From Litorivita sp040371945 (GTDB lineage Bacteria; Pseudomonadota; Alphaproteobacteria; Rhodobacterales; Rhodobacteraceae), in assembly GCF_040371945.1 (NCBI RefSeq), contig NZ_BAABWS010000002.1, positions 248,001 to 312,000 on the forward strand: 64,000 nucleotides of DNA, in the 5' to 3' direction. Both the position numbers and the translations under genes were made by a program. Below the pieces are notes generated by a model. That model was not told where the DNA came from. It made no database searches and saw only the letters and a program-made list of their open reading frames with translations. Shown piece by piece: positions 32,103 to 40,741 of the stretch. Positions within the stretch are counted from its first letter, which is position 1. Each line of letters begins with the position of its first letter.

Positions 32103-33506
32103 TTACAAATCGCGCGGACGCGCAGCAAGCGCCTGCACGGATTTTTTTTCGGTTTTCAGGTAGGCCAGAAGCGCCTTCCAAGGCTTGAGATCGCGCCGCG
32201 GCGGCTCGCCCGAGGCCAGCGCGTAAATCTGTTCGAAATACCACGCTTGGGCGGCGGCGGCATTGGCATCGCGGATCGGGCTATAGGCCGAGAGCGGCCC
32301 GAAAAACCCGCGGCCCAGTTGCAGCTTGGGGCGCGGCGGCAGGGCCGCGGTCTCGCCGCTGAGCAGGCCCAAAGGCGCATCGGGATCGGTGAGCATGGGC
32401 CGCGCCAGACCGATGAAATCAATGTCTTCTTCCTTGACGGCGGCCTGCATCGCGGCGGCGGTTTCAAACCCTCCGGTGACCATGATCGGCAAATGCGTGA
32501 CCTTGCGCAGGCGCGGGACGAAATCGAGGAAATAGGCCTCGCGCGCCTTGGTGCTTTCGCGTTTGGGCGTGGCGGCCAGAGGGTCGATCCGGTCGATATC
32601 CATCATCCGCGGCTGTTCGTAATTGCCGCCCGACAGTTCGATGAAATCGGCTCCTGCGCCTTCGAGCCATGCGCCGACCTGCGCGCTGTCGTCTTCGGAA
32701 AACCCGCCGCGCTGGAAATCGGCCGAGTTGAGTTTCACCCCGACGATGAACCGCACCCCGCAGGCCGAGCGCACCCGCCGGACCAGCTCCATCAGCAGCC
32801 GCGCGCGCCCCATCAACCCGCCGCCCCATGCGTCCGAGCGCCGGTTCGACAGCGGCGAGAGAAATTGCGAGACCAGATAGCCGTGGGCGGCATGGATTTG
32901 CACCCCGTCAAACCCCGCGCCGCGCGCCACCAAAGCGGCGTGGACAAACGCTTCGATCACATCCTCGATCTCTTCGGCCTCCATGGCCTCGGGGCGGGCA
33001 AACATCTTGCCGCCGACGGCCAAGGGCACGGGTGAGGCGGATTTGGGCGCGGGGTTGATGGCGGCGGGGGTCTGTCGGCCCGCGTGGTTGAGTTGCATGA
33101 TCACATGGGCACCGCCGCTATTGGCGGCCTCGGCCATCTGCGCCAAAGCGGCCTGCGCCGCGTCCTCCTGCGCGCCCTCGATGGCGATATTGCCGCCGCG
33201 CTCCAGATGCGCGCGGTCCACCATGACATTGCCGGTGATGATCATCCCCGCGCCGCTCGCGCCCCAGCGTGCGTAAAGCGCCGCGTGATAGCCATTGGCG
33301 TGGTTCGATCCGGCGGCCAATCCTTCGGAGGTGGCCGATTTGGCGATGCGGTTGGCGATCACCGCGCCGCAGGGCAGGGTCACCGGCTGCGCCAAGGTCT
33401 GTGCGGGCGTCTCATCGGGCTCTTTGGGCGGTGTTTTATCCGCTGTTCTATCGGGTGTTTTGGCGGCGCTGTCGCGCGCGCCGTTGCTGGGCGTTGGCGC
33501 GCTCAT
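32103..33506 (-). CDS. Old Yellow Enzyme-family NADH:flavin oxidoreductase
   Basis: FMN oxidoreductase of 467 residues with an alpha/beta barrel. The active-site segment HAAHGYLVSQFLSP and the following SNRRSDAWGG are diagnostic. The phosphate-binding region near IDFIGLARPMLTDP is also present. Residues 1 to about 40 are an extra Pro/Asp/Lys/Thr-rich tail not needed for the barrel. The barrel proper begins at LAQPVTLPCGAVIANRI. Substrates are usually enones, nitro-esters or similar electrophiles. It overlaps the DUF2927 gene by four bases (ATGA) and lies 18 bases from the SPFH gene. Presence in this operon suggests detoxification of reactive compounds, which is inference. Confidence 0.82.
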   Translation of the reverse strand: MSAPTPSNGARDSAAKTPDRTADKTPPKEPDETPAQTLAQPVTLPCGAVIANRIAKSATSEGLAAGSNHANGYHAALYARWGASGAGMIITGNVMVDRAHLERGGNIAIEGAQEDAAQAALAQMAEAANSGGAHVIMQLNHAGRQTPAAINPAPKSASPVPLAVGGKMFARPEAMEAEEIEDVIEAFVHAALVARGAGFDGVQIHAAHGYLVSQFLSPLSNRRSDAWGGGLMGRARLLMELVRRVRSACGVRFIVGVKLNSADFQRGGFSEDDSAQVGAWLEGAGADFIELSGGNYEQPRMMDIDRIDPLAATPKRESTKAREAYFLDFVPRLRKVTHLPIMVTGGFETAAAMQAAVKEEDIDFIGLARPMLTDPDAPLGLLSGETAALPPRPKLQLGRGFFGPLSAYSPIRDANAAAAQAWYFEQIYALASGEPPRRDLKPWKALLAYLKTEKKSVQALAARPRDL

Positions 33507-34507
33507 AACGCGTCCCCCATCACTTCGCGGCCCAAAATACGCAGGATCGGGCGCGCCTCTTCGACACGCATGCCGGTTTTGAGCCGCGGATCATAGAGCA
33601 GTTGGAGCAGCTTTTCGTCATGGCTGGTCAGATAGGCAAATTCGTCGTCATCATTGAAAATCGACGGGCGCGCGGCGGGGCTGTCATTGCCAAGGCCCAG
33701 CCCTTGGGCCAGCTCCTCGTGGATACAGGCGCGGCGCAGGATGTCGGGATGTTCGGCGCGGATGATCGCGATGGCGTGGTTATAGCTGTCGGCGGATTGA
33801 TCATCGGAAAAGGCGATGACAAGGCAATGGATCGGCCGCTCCAGATCGCGCAGAACCTGCATCGAGGCGGGCGAGATCGAGGGCACCAGCGCGCGGATTT
33901 TCGGCAAGGCGGCGGCGCGGTCGTCCTCGCTGAGGAAAAAGACCTGAAAATTCGGCTTGCGCGCGTTTGCTTCGATCGCATGACCGGTCAGCCGCGCCAG
34001 ACGCGCCGCATAGGCGGCAACCTCGCCGCTGGCCTCTTTGCGCATTTCGGGGCCGACCGAGGCGCCGAATTCGGTGCTGATGCGCACCGGCCCGTTCCAC
34101 CGGCGCAGCGCCTTGGCCGCCCCTGTCGAGGCCTTCAGCCCCGCCTCGGGGGCATATTCGTCGTAAAAGGCGATGCGCTCGAAATTGCGGATCAACATAT
34201 CGGAGGTATAGGGCGTATCCGGCCCGCCCCCATCGGTGCGCAGCAAGCCCTGCGCCACAAGGTCGGCCTGCACGCGGGCGTAATATTGCGCCAGATCGCG
34301 CGAGGCGGCGCTTGGCGGTTCGGGGGCCGGATCGGGGCGCGGTTTGACCAATCCGGCCGGACGCGCGCGCGGCGCCATATCCGAGGGTTTGGCGGCAAAC
34401 AGATCGCAAGCCCCCAGAGCCAGACAGGCCAAAACCGCCGCGCCCAAACGTGCGCGCCGGCCAAAGCCTGTGGATGCCCCGATAGTGGATGTCCCGATAT
34501 ATGTCAC
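33503..34507 (-). CDS. DUF2927 lipoprotein, putative metalloprotease
   Basis: Lipoprotein of 334 residues. The signal ends in ACLALGACDLF, a lipobox with Cys at about 34. The DUF2927 domain includes the zincin-like motif HEELAQGLGLGND, with an HExxx helix resembling metallopeptidases. A Pro-rich linker follows the lipid site. It probably faces the periplasm. The family is common in Rhodobacteraceae and is not characterised. It lies 21 bases after telA and overlaps the Old Yellow Enzyme gene, so it is a firm member of the operon. Whether the missing third zinc ligand is supplied elsewhere cannot be judged by eye. Confidence 0.72.
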   Translation of the reverse strand: MTYIGTSTIGASTGFGRRARLGAAVLACLALGACDLFAAKPSDMAPRARPAGLVKPRPDPAPEPPSAASRDLAQYYARVQADLVAQGLLRTDGGGPDTPYTSDMLIRNFERIAFYDEYAPEAGLKASTGAAKALRRWNGPVRISTEFGASVGPEMRKEASGEVAAYAARLARLTGHAIEANARKPNFQVFFLSEDDRAAALPKIRALVPSISPASMQVLRDLERPIHCLVIAFSDDQSADSYNHAIAIIRAEHPDILRRACIHEELAQGLGLGNDSPAARPSIFNDDDEFAYLTSHDEKLLQLLYDPRLKTGMRVEEARPILRILGREVMGDAL

Positions 34508-34528
34508 CTGCCGCGTGCCGCCTTCTGC

Positions 34529-35728
34529 TCAGGTCTTGGGAACGGCGGTGGCGATGGTCTCGCCGGTGCCGCTCTTGCGGGCCTTGGCAGCGGCCAGCGT
34601 GTCGCGCAAATTCGCCTCCATGGTCTTGAGCTCGACCTCGGCGGCCTTGCGGCGCGCCTTGCCCTCGTCGGCGATGGCGAGGCTTTCCTCGATGGTCGCG
34701 ACCAGATCGGCATTGGCCGCCTTGACCGCTTCGATATCGAACACGCCGCGCTCCATCTCCTCGCGCACGATCTTGTTGCTCTCGCGCAGGTTCTTGGCAT
34801 TGGCGGTGAGCAGCTCGTTGGTCAGATCATTGGCGTCGCGCACCGCTGCGGCGGCTTCGGCGCTGCGCTGGATGGTGACGGCCTGGGCCAGTTGCGTCTC
34901 CCAAAGCGGCACGGTGTTGACGAGGGTCGAGTTGATTTTCGTCACCAAGGATTTGTCGTTTTCCTGCACCAGACGGATCGAGGGCAGCGATTGCATCGTC
35001 ACCTGCCGCGTCAGTTTGAGATCATGCACGCGGCGCTCCAGATCGTCGCGCGCGGCGCGCAGATCACGCAACTCTTGCGCGGCCATGACCTGATCGGCCT
35101 CGGGGGCGGCGGCAACGGCGGCCTCTTTGGCGGGAATATCCACCTCGTCGAGGGCGCGCAATTTCGCCTCGCCCGCGGCGATATAAAGCGCCAGTTCGTC
35201 ATAGAAATTGAGGGTTTTCTCGTAGAGCAGATCGAGCGATTTGATATCCTTGAGCAGCGTGTGCTCATGGCCGAGCAGATCGTCGGTCACGCGGTCGATC
35301 TGGCTTTGCACCTCTTCGAAACGCGCGGTGAATTTGGCAAAAGGCGCGGCGCGGCCCAACAGCTTTTCCCACCACGAGCGTTCGCGCCGCACGTCCAGTT
35401 CGGAAATCGAAAACCCGCGAATGGTGGTGACGATATTGCGCAAGCTGTCGCCCGCAGGGCCGACATCCTTGTTGCGCACATCGGCGAGCATGGCTTGGCT
35501 GATCTCTTGCAATTCGGCCTGCGCGGCAGAGCCGAAGGCAACGATGGAATTGGTGTCGCTCATGTCCAACTCGGCCATGCGGCGGGTGATTTCGCCGCTC
35601 ACGGGCGCATCGGCCTGCTCCAGCGGCACGATGGCATTGGCATCTTTGGGTTCGGGCAATACCACGGCGGTGATCTCTTCGACTTGTTTCAATGTGGCCT
35701 CGGCTTTGGCGCGTGTTGTTTCGGTCAT
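34529..35728 (-). CDS. telA: TelA family toxic-anion resistance protein
   Basis: Cytoplasmic, helical protein of 399 residues in the TelA/KlaA/YaaN family. Conserved segments are visible: WWEKLLGR (about 120), the coiled-coil helices up to 290, and TVPLWETQLAQAVTIQRS (about 290). The ATG at 35728 is used, supported by GGGGA upstream; the longer frame overlaps the intergenic region. The protein is linked to tellurite and antimicrobial tolerance in several bacteria, by an unknown mechanism. XpaC is encoded immediately upstream, the same partnership seen in Bacillus (xpaC-yaaN). The C-terminal helix ends without a membrane segment. Confidence 0.9.
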   Translation of the reverse strand: MTETTRAKAEATLKQVEEITAVVLPEPKDANAIVPLEQADAPVSGEITRRMAELDMSDTNSIVAFGSAAQAELQEISQAMLADVRNKDVGPAGDSLRNIVTTIRGFSISELDVRRERSWWEKLLGRAAPFAKFTARFEEVQSQIDRVTDDLLGHEHTLLKDIKSLDLLYEKTLNFYDELALYIAAGEAKLRALDEVDIPAKEAAVAAAPEADQVMAAQELRDLRAARDDLERRVHDLKLTRQVTMQSLPSIRLVQENDKSLVTKINSTLVNTVPLWETQLAQAVTIQRSAEAAAAVRDANDLTNELLTANAKNLRESNKIVREEMERGVFDIEAVKAANADLVATIEESLAIADEGKARRKAAEVELKTMEANLRDTLAAAKARKSGTGETIATAVPKT

Positions 35729-35793
35729 AATCGTCCCCAGTTTGATCAATGCTTTGGCCCCTGCAAGGTCCAAAGACAGGTTACAAGCGCGGC

Positions 35794-36720
35794 TCAGCGC
35801 GCGGTGGTATCGGCCTCGGCGTCCGGCAGCGGCACGCGCAGCCCCTCGCGCGCCAGACGGTCGCGCAAAACGTCGATTTCAACGGTCAGATCGGCGCGGT
35901 CGCCTTGGCGCATCTTATCGGTGCGTGCGGCGAAATTCGCCTCCAGATCGCCGAGCAGCGCCTCATAATCGGCGCGCGCCCCCGCATCGCGGCGATGGGC
36001 GTAAAGCGCGGCAAATTTCACCGTCGCATCGCGCGCCCCGCGCAAATAGACCGACAGGTATTTGCGCGCTTGGGTCAGATCGCTGGGATCGTTTTCAAGG
36101 GTGCGAAACATCGTGCGGGCGGTGGCGGTAAACCGCTCGACGCGCGTCTCCAACTGGCGGTCGTGCACATCGGAGATTGCGGTCTGCATGGCGCGCAGAT
36201 GGGTTTCGGCCTCGCCCACGGCGCGCGCCACACGGTCTGATTGAAAGGCATCCACGCCCTCCATCCCCTTGTTTTTCAAAGGGTCTGGCCCGAAAGCCAT
36301 GAGATGCAGTACCGAGCCGATCACGACATAGATCAGCGGCCCCGCGATGCCTTCGCCCGCCGCATATCCGGCCAGCCCCAGCCCAAGCCCCGTCAAAAGC
36401 GATCCGGCGATTTTGCGCGGAAAGGCGGGGCGGCGGGCGATGCGGCGCGCCTCATAGGCCTCTTGCGCCTTGAGCCCCTCGCGGGTCAGCCAGGCGGCCA
36501 ATAGAAGCAATCCCAGCGCGCCAAGGTTCATCGCCAAGGCCTGCGGCCCGTCGCCAAATGCCGATCCGATCAAGGGCAAGGGCGCGATAAACAACATCTT
36601 GATCCGCGCGCCGATGCGGCTGCGCTTGGCACCGCGATAGCCGCCCGCCTCGGGCGGCTGGGGCGCGGCCGGATCACCGCCGTTGCCCGGGCTGTATTTG
36701 CCGCCGTAACGCTCTGCCAT
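35794..36720 (-). CDS. xpaC: XpaC-family membrane protein
   Basis: Protein of 308 residues in the family named for 5-bromo-4-chloroindolyl phosphate hydrolysis. A Gly-rich cytoplasmic N terminus (1-40) is followed by three hydrophobic segments at about 42-58, 62-80 and 105-145. The C-terminal half (about 150-300) is a helical, charged domain. The name comes from a screen, and no phosphatase motif is seen. XpaC and TelA co-occur in many bacteria, which supports a shared membrane-linked function. Its start lies three bases after the stop of a 27-residue membrane peptide, so these two are translationally coupled. Confidence 0.82.
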   Translation of the reverse strand: MAERYGGKYSPGNGGDPAAPQPPEAGGYRGAKRSRIGARIKMLFIAPLPLIGSAFGDGPQALAMNLGALGLLLLAAWLTREGLKAQEAYEARRIARRPAFPRKIAGSLLTGLGLGLAGYAAGEGIAGPLIYVVIGSVLHLMAFGPDPLKNKGMEGVDAFQSDRVARAVGEAETHLRAMQTAISDVHDRQLETRVERFTATARTMFRTLENDPSDLTQARKYLSVYLRGARDATVKFAALYAHRRDAGARADYEALLGDLEANFAARTDKMRQGDRADLTVEIDVLRDRLAREGLRVPLPDAEADTTAR

Positions 36721-36723
36721 GGG

Positions 36724-36807
36724 CTACACGCCCCCTGTGATGGCGATGAAGAAGATCATCACGATGAGCAGGATATAGCTGAGTTTTTGCAGGCCCGTTC
36801 CGGACAT
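36724..36807 (-). CDS. 27-residue single-helix membrane peptide
   Basis: A very short gene that is easily missed. It encodes MSGTGLQKLSYILLIVMIFFIAITGGV: a polar start, then one hydrophobic helix (about residues 11-24). A GGGGG ribosome site (about 6-10 bases upstream on this strand) precedes the ATG, and the stop lies three bases before the xpaC ATG. Good spacing and coupling argue that it is real. Its position suggests an accessory or regulatory subunit for XpaC/TelA, but there is no direct evidence. Alternatively it could be a leader peptide that adjusts xpaC translation. Confidence 0.65.
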   Translation of the reverse strand: MSGTGLQKLSYILLIVMIFFIAITGGV

Positions 36808-36929
36808 AGGATCCCCCGACCCGTTGAAATTCAACCAAAAGGTAAGCGATGCGGGGGCGGTTTGCTAGGGGGAAGATGCGCGTAAATCCGCCACATCCGC
36901 GCCTCTTCCCCTTGCATGCCAAACGGCTG

Positions 36930-37775
36930 TTAGTGGCTTTGACTATGCGTATGGGACGCACGTTCGCGCGCCAGTTTGCGCGAATAGCCCGATTGGATGA
37001 TCTCCACCGCGAACAACACCACCACCGAGAAATAGAAGGTGGTTTTCGACATCGGGATCACCTCATAGCCGAAGAAATGCAGCGCAAGGCTTTCGTCATG
37101 CATCGCATGGGCCGCCGCCTGACCGGATTCGCCCAAAAGCACCACGCCGACGATGAGCAAGATAAACAGGCCCAAAACCTCATACATGCGGTTCTTTTGC
37201 AAAAACGCTGTCACCCCGTCGGCGAGCAGGATCATCGCCAGCCCCGACAAAAGGATCGCAGTCGCCAAGATCGGGAAGACATTGGTGATCGCCAGCGCCG
37301 AAAGCACTGAGTCAAAAGAGAAAATCAGGTTCATGAGGACGATCATCGCCACCACTTTGGCCGCCGATTTGCCGCTTTTGTGGCTCACATCCGTATCAAG
37401 ATGTTCGACCGAAAGCATATGCGAGATTTCCTTGACGGCGGTGTAGATGATGAAAGCCCCGCCAAGCAAGAAGACACAGGTGGCGAAATTGACCCCGCCC
37501 TCCAACACGCCGGTCCAGTTCATGATAAAGAAGGGCTCGGCCATCGTGTCGATCAGCCGGATCATCACAAAGAGCAAAACCACCCGAAGCGCGACGGCGA
37601 GCATGATGCCCCAAAACCGCACCGCGCGCTGCTGCGCCACGGGGGCGCGCTGCGATTCGATGGAAATATAGAGCAGGTTGTCAAAGCCCAGCACCGCTTG
37701 CAAAAAGCAAAGCATCACCAGATTGCCAAGGTTTTCGATGGTTAAAAGATCGGCCACAATTAGGTCCCCCGTCAT
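36930..37775 (-). CDS. TerC-family integral membrane protein
   Basis: Multi-helix membrane protein of 281 residues with the TerC hallmarks: an acidic residue pair in LQAVLGFDNLLYIS near the start and a matching FSFDSVLSALAITN in the second half. These in-membrane Asp/Asn residues are thought to handle metal ions, and recent work links TerC proteins to Mn2+ export. The C terminus is His-rich (SHTHSQSH). It is upstream of the peptide-XpaC-TelA operon with a 122-base gap, so it may be co-transcribed or only neighbouring. TerC and TelA together are typical of tellurite/stress-response islands. Confidence 0.88.
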   Translation of the reverse strand: MTGDLIVADLLTIENLGNLVMLCFLQAVLGFDNLLYISIESQRAPVAQQRAVRFWGIMLAVALRVVLLFVMIRLIDTMAEPFFIMNWTGVLEGGVNFATCVFLLGGAFIIYTAVKEISHMLSVEHLDTDVSHKSGKSAAKVVAMIVLMNLIFSFDSVLSALAITNVFPILATAILLSGLAMILLADGVTAFLQKNRMYEVLGLFILLIVGVVLLGESGQAAAHAMHDESLALHFFGYEVIPMSKTTFYFSVVVLFAVEIIQSGYSRKLARERASHTHSQSH

Positions 37776-37888
37776 CGGTTTTGTTTTTGGATCAAGTCGT
37801 TGTTACCCGCAAAGGGATAGCGCAGAGCGCGGGCATGTCAAACGGGTGGGGGCATAGCGGCGCCCCTATCCGAGGCCGCGCCACCGCG

Positions 37889-39136
37889 TCAGCCGCGCCC
37901 TTTGGGGGCACCTCGCCCGCTGCTTGCGCCGCGCGGGCCGCCTTGGGACCTGCCGCCGCCCTGTGTTTTGCCGCCCTGTGCTTTGCCGGCCTGAGTTTTG
38001 CCAGCCTGTCCCTTGCCGGCCTGTCCCTTGCCGCTCGGTCCTTTTCCGCCCGCTGACCTGTCGCCCGCGCCTTTATAGCCGCCCTCTTTAGGCCCATTTC
38101 CCTTGGAAGGGGCGGATTTTCCTTGCGGTCCGCGCCCGCCGGATTTGCCGGATTTGCCCGCAGGTCCGGTGCTCCACGGTGCGTCCCCGTCATCGCGCGC
38201 GGCGCGCCCGCGGCCCGCCGCTTTGGCAAAGCGGCCTCCTGCGGATTTGCCGCCCGATCCGGCCGCTCCGGCCTGCGCCGCGCTTGGGGATTTACCCGCT
38301 GGTTTCCCCGACGGTTTGCCCGCGCCTTTGGCGCCGCCTCGGCGCACCGCGCGGGCGGGCGGTTTGCCCTCAAGCGGGGCGATCTCTTCGATACTCAGCC
38401 CCAGTTGGTCGCGCATGGTCTTGCGGCGCACTTCCTCGACCGCCCCCGGTTTGAGATCCCCCAATTGGAACGGCCCGTAAGAGATGCGGATCAGCCGGTT
38501 CACCGACAGGCCGATCGCCTCCATGGCGCGGCGGATCTCGCGGTTCTTGCCCTCGCGCAGCCCCACCGTGAGCCATGCATTCGCGCCTTGCTGGCGGTCG
38601 AGGCTGACGCTCATCGGTTGGAAATGCTCGCCATCCGCCGTGATCCCCGCGCGCAGGGGGCGAAACGTGTCTTCGGTCGGGCGGCCATTGACGCGCACGC
38701 GGTAGCGGCGCAGCCATCCCGTCGAGGGCAGCTCGAGCTGGCGTTTGATCCCGCCGTCATTGGTGAGCAGCAAAAGCCCTTCGGAATTGAGATCGAGCCG
38801 CCCGACGCTCATCACCCGCGGCATATCCTCGGGTAGGGATTGATAGATCGTCGGGCGGTCCAACTCGTCGCTATCCGTGGTCACAAGGCCGGTGGGTTTA
38901 TGAAAAAGCCACAGCCGCGCGGGTTCGGGCGGGGCGAGCGGGGCGCCGTCCACCTCGATGCGGTCGCGCGGTGTGACATTGAGGGCGGGGCTGTCGATCA
39001 CCGCGCCATTGACGCGCACCTGCCCGATTTCGATCATCCGCTCGGCCTCGCGGCGCGAGGCAACGCCCGCGCGGGCGATGACTTTGGCGATGCGTTCGCC
39101 TTTGGGGGTGTCGGGTGTGTCGGGGGTATCGGCCAT
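37889..39136 (-). CDS. rluB: RluB-like 23S rRNA pseudouridine synthase with long basic tail
   Basis: Protein of 415 residues. An S4 RNA-binding domain (about 10-70) is followed by the RsuA/RluB catalytic domain with VGRLDLNSEGLLLLTNDG, containing the nucleophile Asp. The LREGKNREIRR motif is also present. After about residue 260 a 155-residue Gly/Lys/Ala/Ser-rich basic tail follows, partly coded by 15-bp repeats that give GKGQA-type pentapeptides. The ATG at 39136 is used; upstream frame is not coding. The enzyme modifies U2605-type positions of 23S rRNA in E. coli. Long basic tails of this kind are common in alphaproteobacterial RluB and may bind ribosomal RNA. Confidence 0.87.
   Translation of the reverse strand: MADTPDTPDTPKGERIAKVIARAGVASRREAERMIEIGQVRVNGAVIDSPALNVTPRDRIEVDGAPLAPPEPARLWLFHKPTGLVTTDSDELDRPTIYQSLPEDMPRVMSVGRLDLNSEGLLLLTNDGGIKRQLELPSTGWLRRYRVRVNGRPTEDTFRPLRAGITADGEHFQPMSVSLDRQQGANAWLTVGLREGKNREIRRAMEAIGLSVNRLIRISYGPFQLGDLKPGAVEEVRRKTMRDQLGLSIEEIAPLEGKPPARAVRRGGAKGAGKPSGKPAGKSPSAAQAGAAGSGGKSAGGRFAKAAGRGRAARDDGDAPWSTGPAGKSGKSGGRGPQGKSAPSKGNGPKEGGYKGAGDRSAGGKGPSGKGQAGKGQAGKTQAGKAQGGKTQGGGRSQGGPRGASSGRGAPKGRG
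37966..38040. repeat. 15-bp tandem repeat in rluB tail
   Basis: Five 15-base units begin at 37966, 37981, 37996, 38011 and 38026 (typical unit CCTTGCCGGCCTGTC). They are in frame and encode GKxQA pentapeptides near the RluB C terminus. Confidence 0.75.
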
Positions 39137-39240
39137 GGGGCAGCTTTCACAGGCAGGAGGAGGCGGGAGGGCGCCGTTTTGCCTTGCCCTAACGCAAAAT
39201 GCGCCATTGCGAAAGCGGTGATGGCTTGCCAAGAAGAGAT

Positions 39241-39696
39241 ATGAAGATGAATTCGCATATGCAGGCGGCTTTGCAAGAGGCGCGCGCGGCGGGGGCGCGC
39301 GGCGAGGTGCCGGTGGGCGCGGTTTTGGTCGCGCCCGATGGGGCCGTAGTGGCGCGGGCGGGCAACCGGACGCGCGAATTGCACGATCCCACCGCCCATG
39401 CCGAGGTTCTGGCGATCCGCGCGGGCTGTGCGGCTTTGGGGTCCGAGAGGTTGTCGGGCTATGCGCTCTATGTCACGCTGGAGCCTTGCGCCATGTGTGC
39501 CCAAGCGATTTCTGCCGCCCGCATTGCGCGGCTTTATTATGGCGCCTCGGACCTCAAAAGTGGCGGCGTCGAGCAGGGCGCGCGGGTGTTTTCCCATGCC
39601 CAATGCCACCATGTGCCCGAGGTTTTCGAAGGCATCGACGCGGCGGCCTCGGCAGATTTGCTCAAGGGGTTTTTCGCGAAGATGCGCAGGCCGTAA
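39241..39696 (+). CDS. tadA: TadA, tRNA(Arg) adenosine-34 deaminase
   Basis: Deaminase of 151 residues that converts A34 to inosine in the tRNA-Arg anticodon. The zinc and catalytic motifs are complete: HAEVLAIR (His/Glu) and PCAMCAQA (two Cys). The EPCAMC context is typical of TadA rather than guanine deaminase. The ATG at 39241 gives an N terminus MKMNSHMQAALQEARAA that matches family length. It is divergent from rluB with a 104-base gap. The open frame continues as non-coding sequence after the stop at 39696, where no further gene is seen before the convergent hydrolase. Confidence 0.92.
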   Translation: MKMNSHMQAALQEARAAGARGEVPVGAVLVAPDGAVVARAGNRTRELHDPTAHAEVLAIRAGCAALGSERLSGYALYVTLEPCAMCAQAISAARIARLYYGASDLKSGGVEQGARVFSHAQCHHVPEVFEGIDAAASADLLKGFFAKMRRP

Positions 39697-39879
39697 GCGC
39701 CGCGCGTTCGGGGCGGACGGTTGCCCCGAGGCGGCAGGCGCGGGATCGGGCCGAGGCGGCAGCGATTGCGGCGCGCGCGGATGCCTGCGGCGCGGATATT
39801 TTTGGAACCTGCAAGGGGGGCGGCGCGCTTGTGATTTGAGAGCGCGCCGCGCGAGGCCTGCGGGTGTTCGAAAGGCAGG

Positions 39880-40572
39880 TCAGAAGGAGATGGGGCGCAG
39901 CACCTCGGGTTCGATCACCTGCACACCCGGCAGGGCGGCGGCGAGTTTTTCGGCCGATTGCTCCAGCGCGGGGAAGGTGCGGTAATGTCCGGGGATCACG
40001 GTTTTGAAGTTGAAGTAGCGTTTGGCCGCATAGGCCGCGCCCTCCATATCCATCGTGTAATAGCCGCCCGCCGACAGGATGCCGATGTCGGGTTTGTGGT
40101 AATCGGCGATCCAGTCCATATCGGCCATGATCGTGGTGTCGCCCGACAGGTAGATCGTGTGGCCGTCGCCTTTGAGGATGATGCCGCATTCCGCGCCCAT
40201 ATAGGCCGCTTGCCCATCGGTTTGCATCGATGAGCTATGGGAGGCGGGGACCAATGTGGCCGAAGCGCCGCCCAGTTTGATCGTGCCGCCCTTGTTCCAG
40301 CCGTGGCCTTGTTTGGCCCCGAGGCTTTGCAGATGCGCGGCCAATTCGTAGATCGCCGAGACCGGCAGGTCGCGCGATTTGGAGATCTCCACCACGTCTT
40401 GGGTGTGGTCGAAATGGCCGTGGGTGACGAGGATATGGGTCGCGCTCTTGAGCGCTTCTTCGACCTTGTCTTCGGGCAGCATCGGGTTGCCGTTCACCCA
40501 TGGGTCGATCAGCAGGACCTGATCCTCGATTTCGATGCGCCAGCTGCCGTGGCCGAGCCAGATGATATTCAT
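39880..40572 (-). CDS. Metallo-beta-lactamase fold hydrolase, UPF0173 type
   Basis: Metal-dependent hydrolase of 230 residues. The HxHxDH motif is present as THGHFDHTQD, with further ligands in PASHSSS, SGDTT and the late IPGHYRTFP. The start MNIIWLGHGSWRI is preceded by a perfect GGAGGA site, which fixes the ATG at 40572. The substrate is unknown; this group includes UlaG-like and UPF0173 enzymes acting on phosphodiesters or lactones. It is convergent with tadA and divergent from gatC, so it is probably transcribed alone. Length agrees with the family (about 230). Confidence 0.82.
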   Translation of the reverse strand: MNIIWLGHGSWRIEIEDQVLLIDPWVNGNPMLPEDKVEEALKSATHILVTHGHFDHTQDVVEISKSRDLPVSAIYELAAHLQSLGAKQGHGWNKGGTIKLGGASATLVPASHSSSMQTDGQAAYMGAECGIILKGDGHTIYLSGDTTIMADMDWIADYHKPDIGILSAGGYYTMDMEGAAYAAKRYFNFKTVIPGHYRTFPALEQSAEKLAAALPGVQVIEPEVLRPISF

Positions 40573-40741
40573 GATGTCCTCCGCAAGATGATGTTTGGCG
40601 AAGACTAGCACGGCGCGCGCGATTGGGAAGGGTGCGGCTTGGGGCGGCGGGCAGGCGGGGCGGGCTTGCGGGTTGTGCGCGGGGGCGTTAAATGCGGGGG
40701 CAACATAGTGTATCACCCGATAGCCCGAGGAATGCCTGACG

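Noticed and set aside
31830..33035. A 401-codon plus-strand frame antisense to the SPFH and Old Yellow Enzyme genes
   Set aside because: Composition typical of a shadow frame. Both minus-strand genes carry diagnostic motifs.
39697..39879. An open tail after tadA (ending in ADACGADIFGTCKGGGALVI) as a small gene
   Set aside because: The frame has no start codon or ribosome site of its own after tadA; it only opens inside tadA in another frame.
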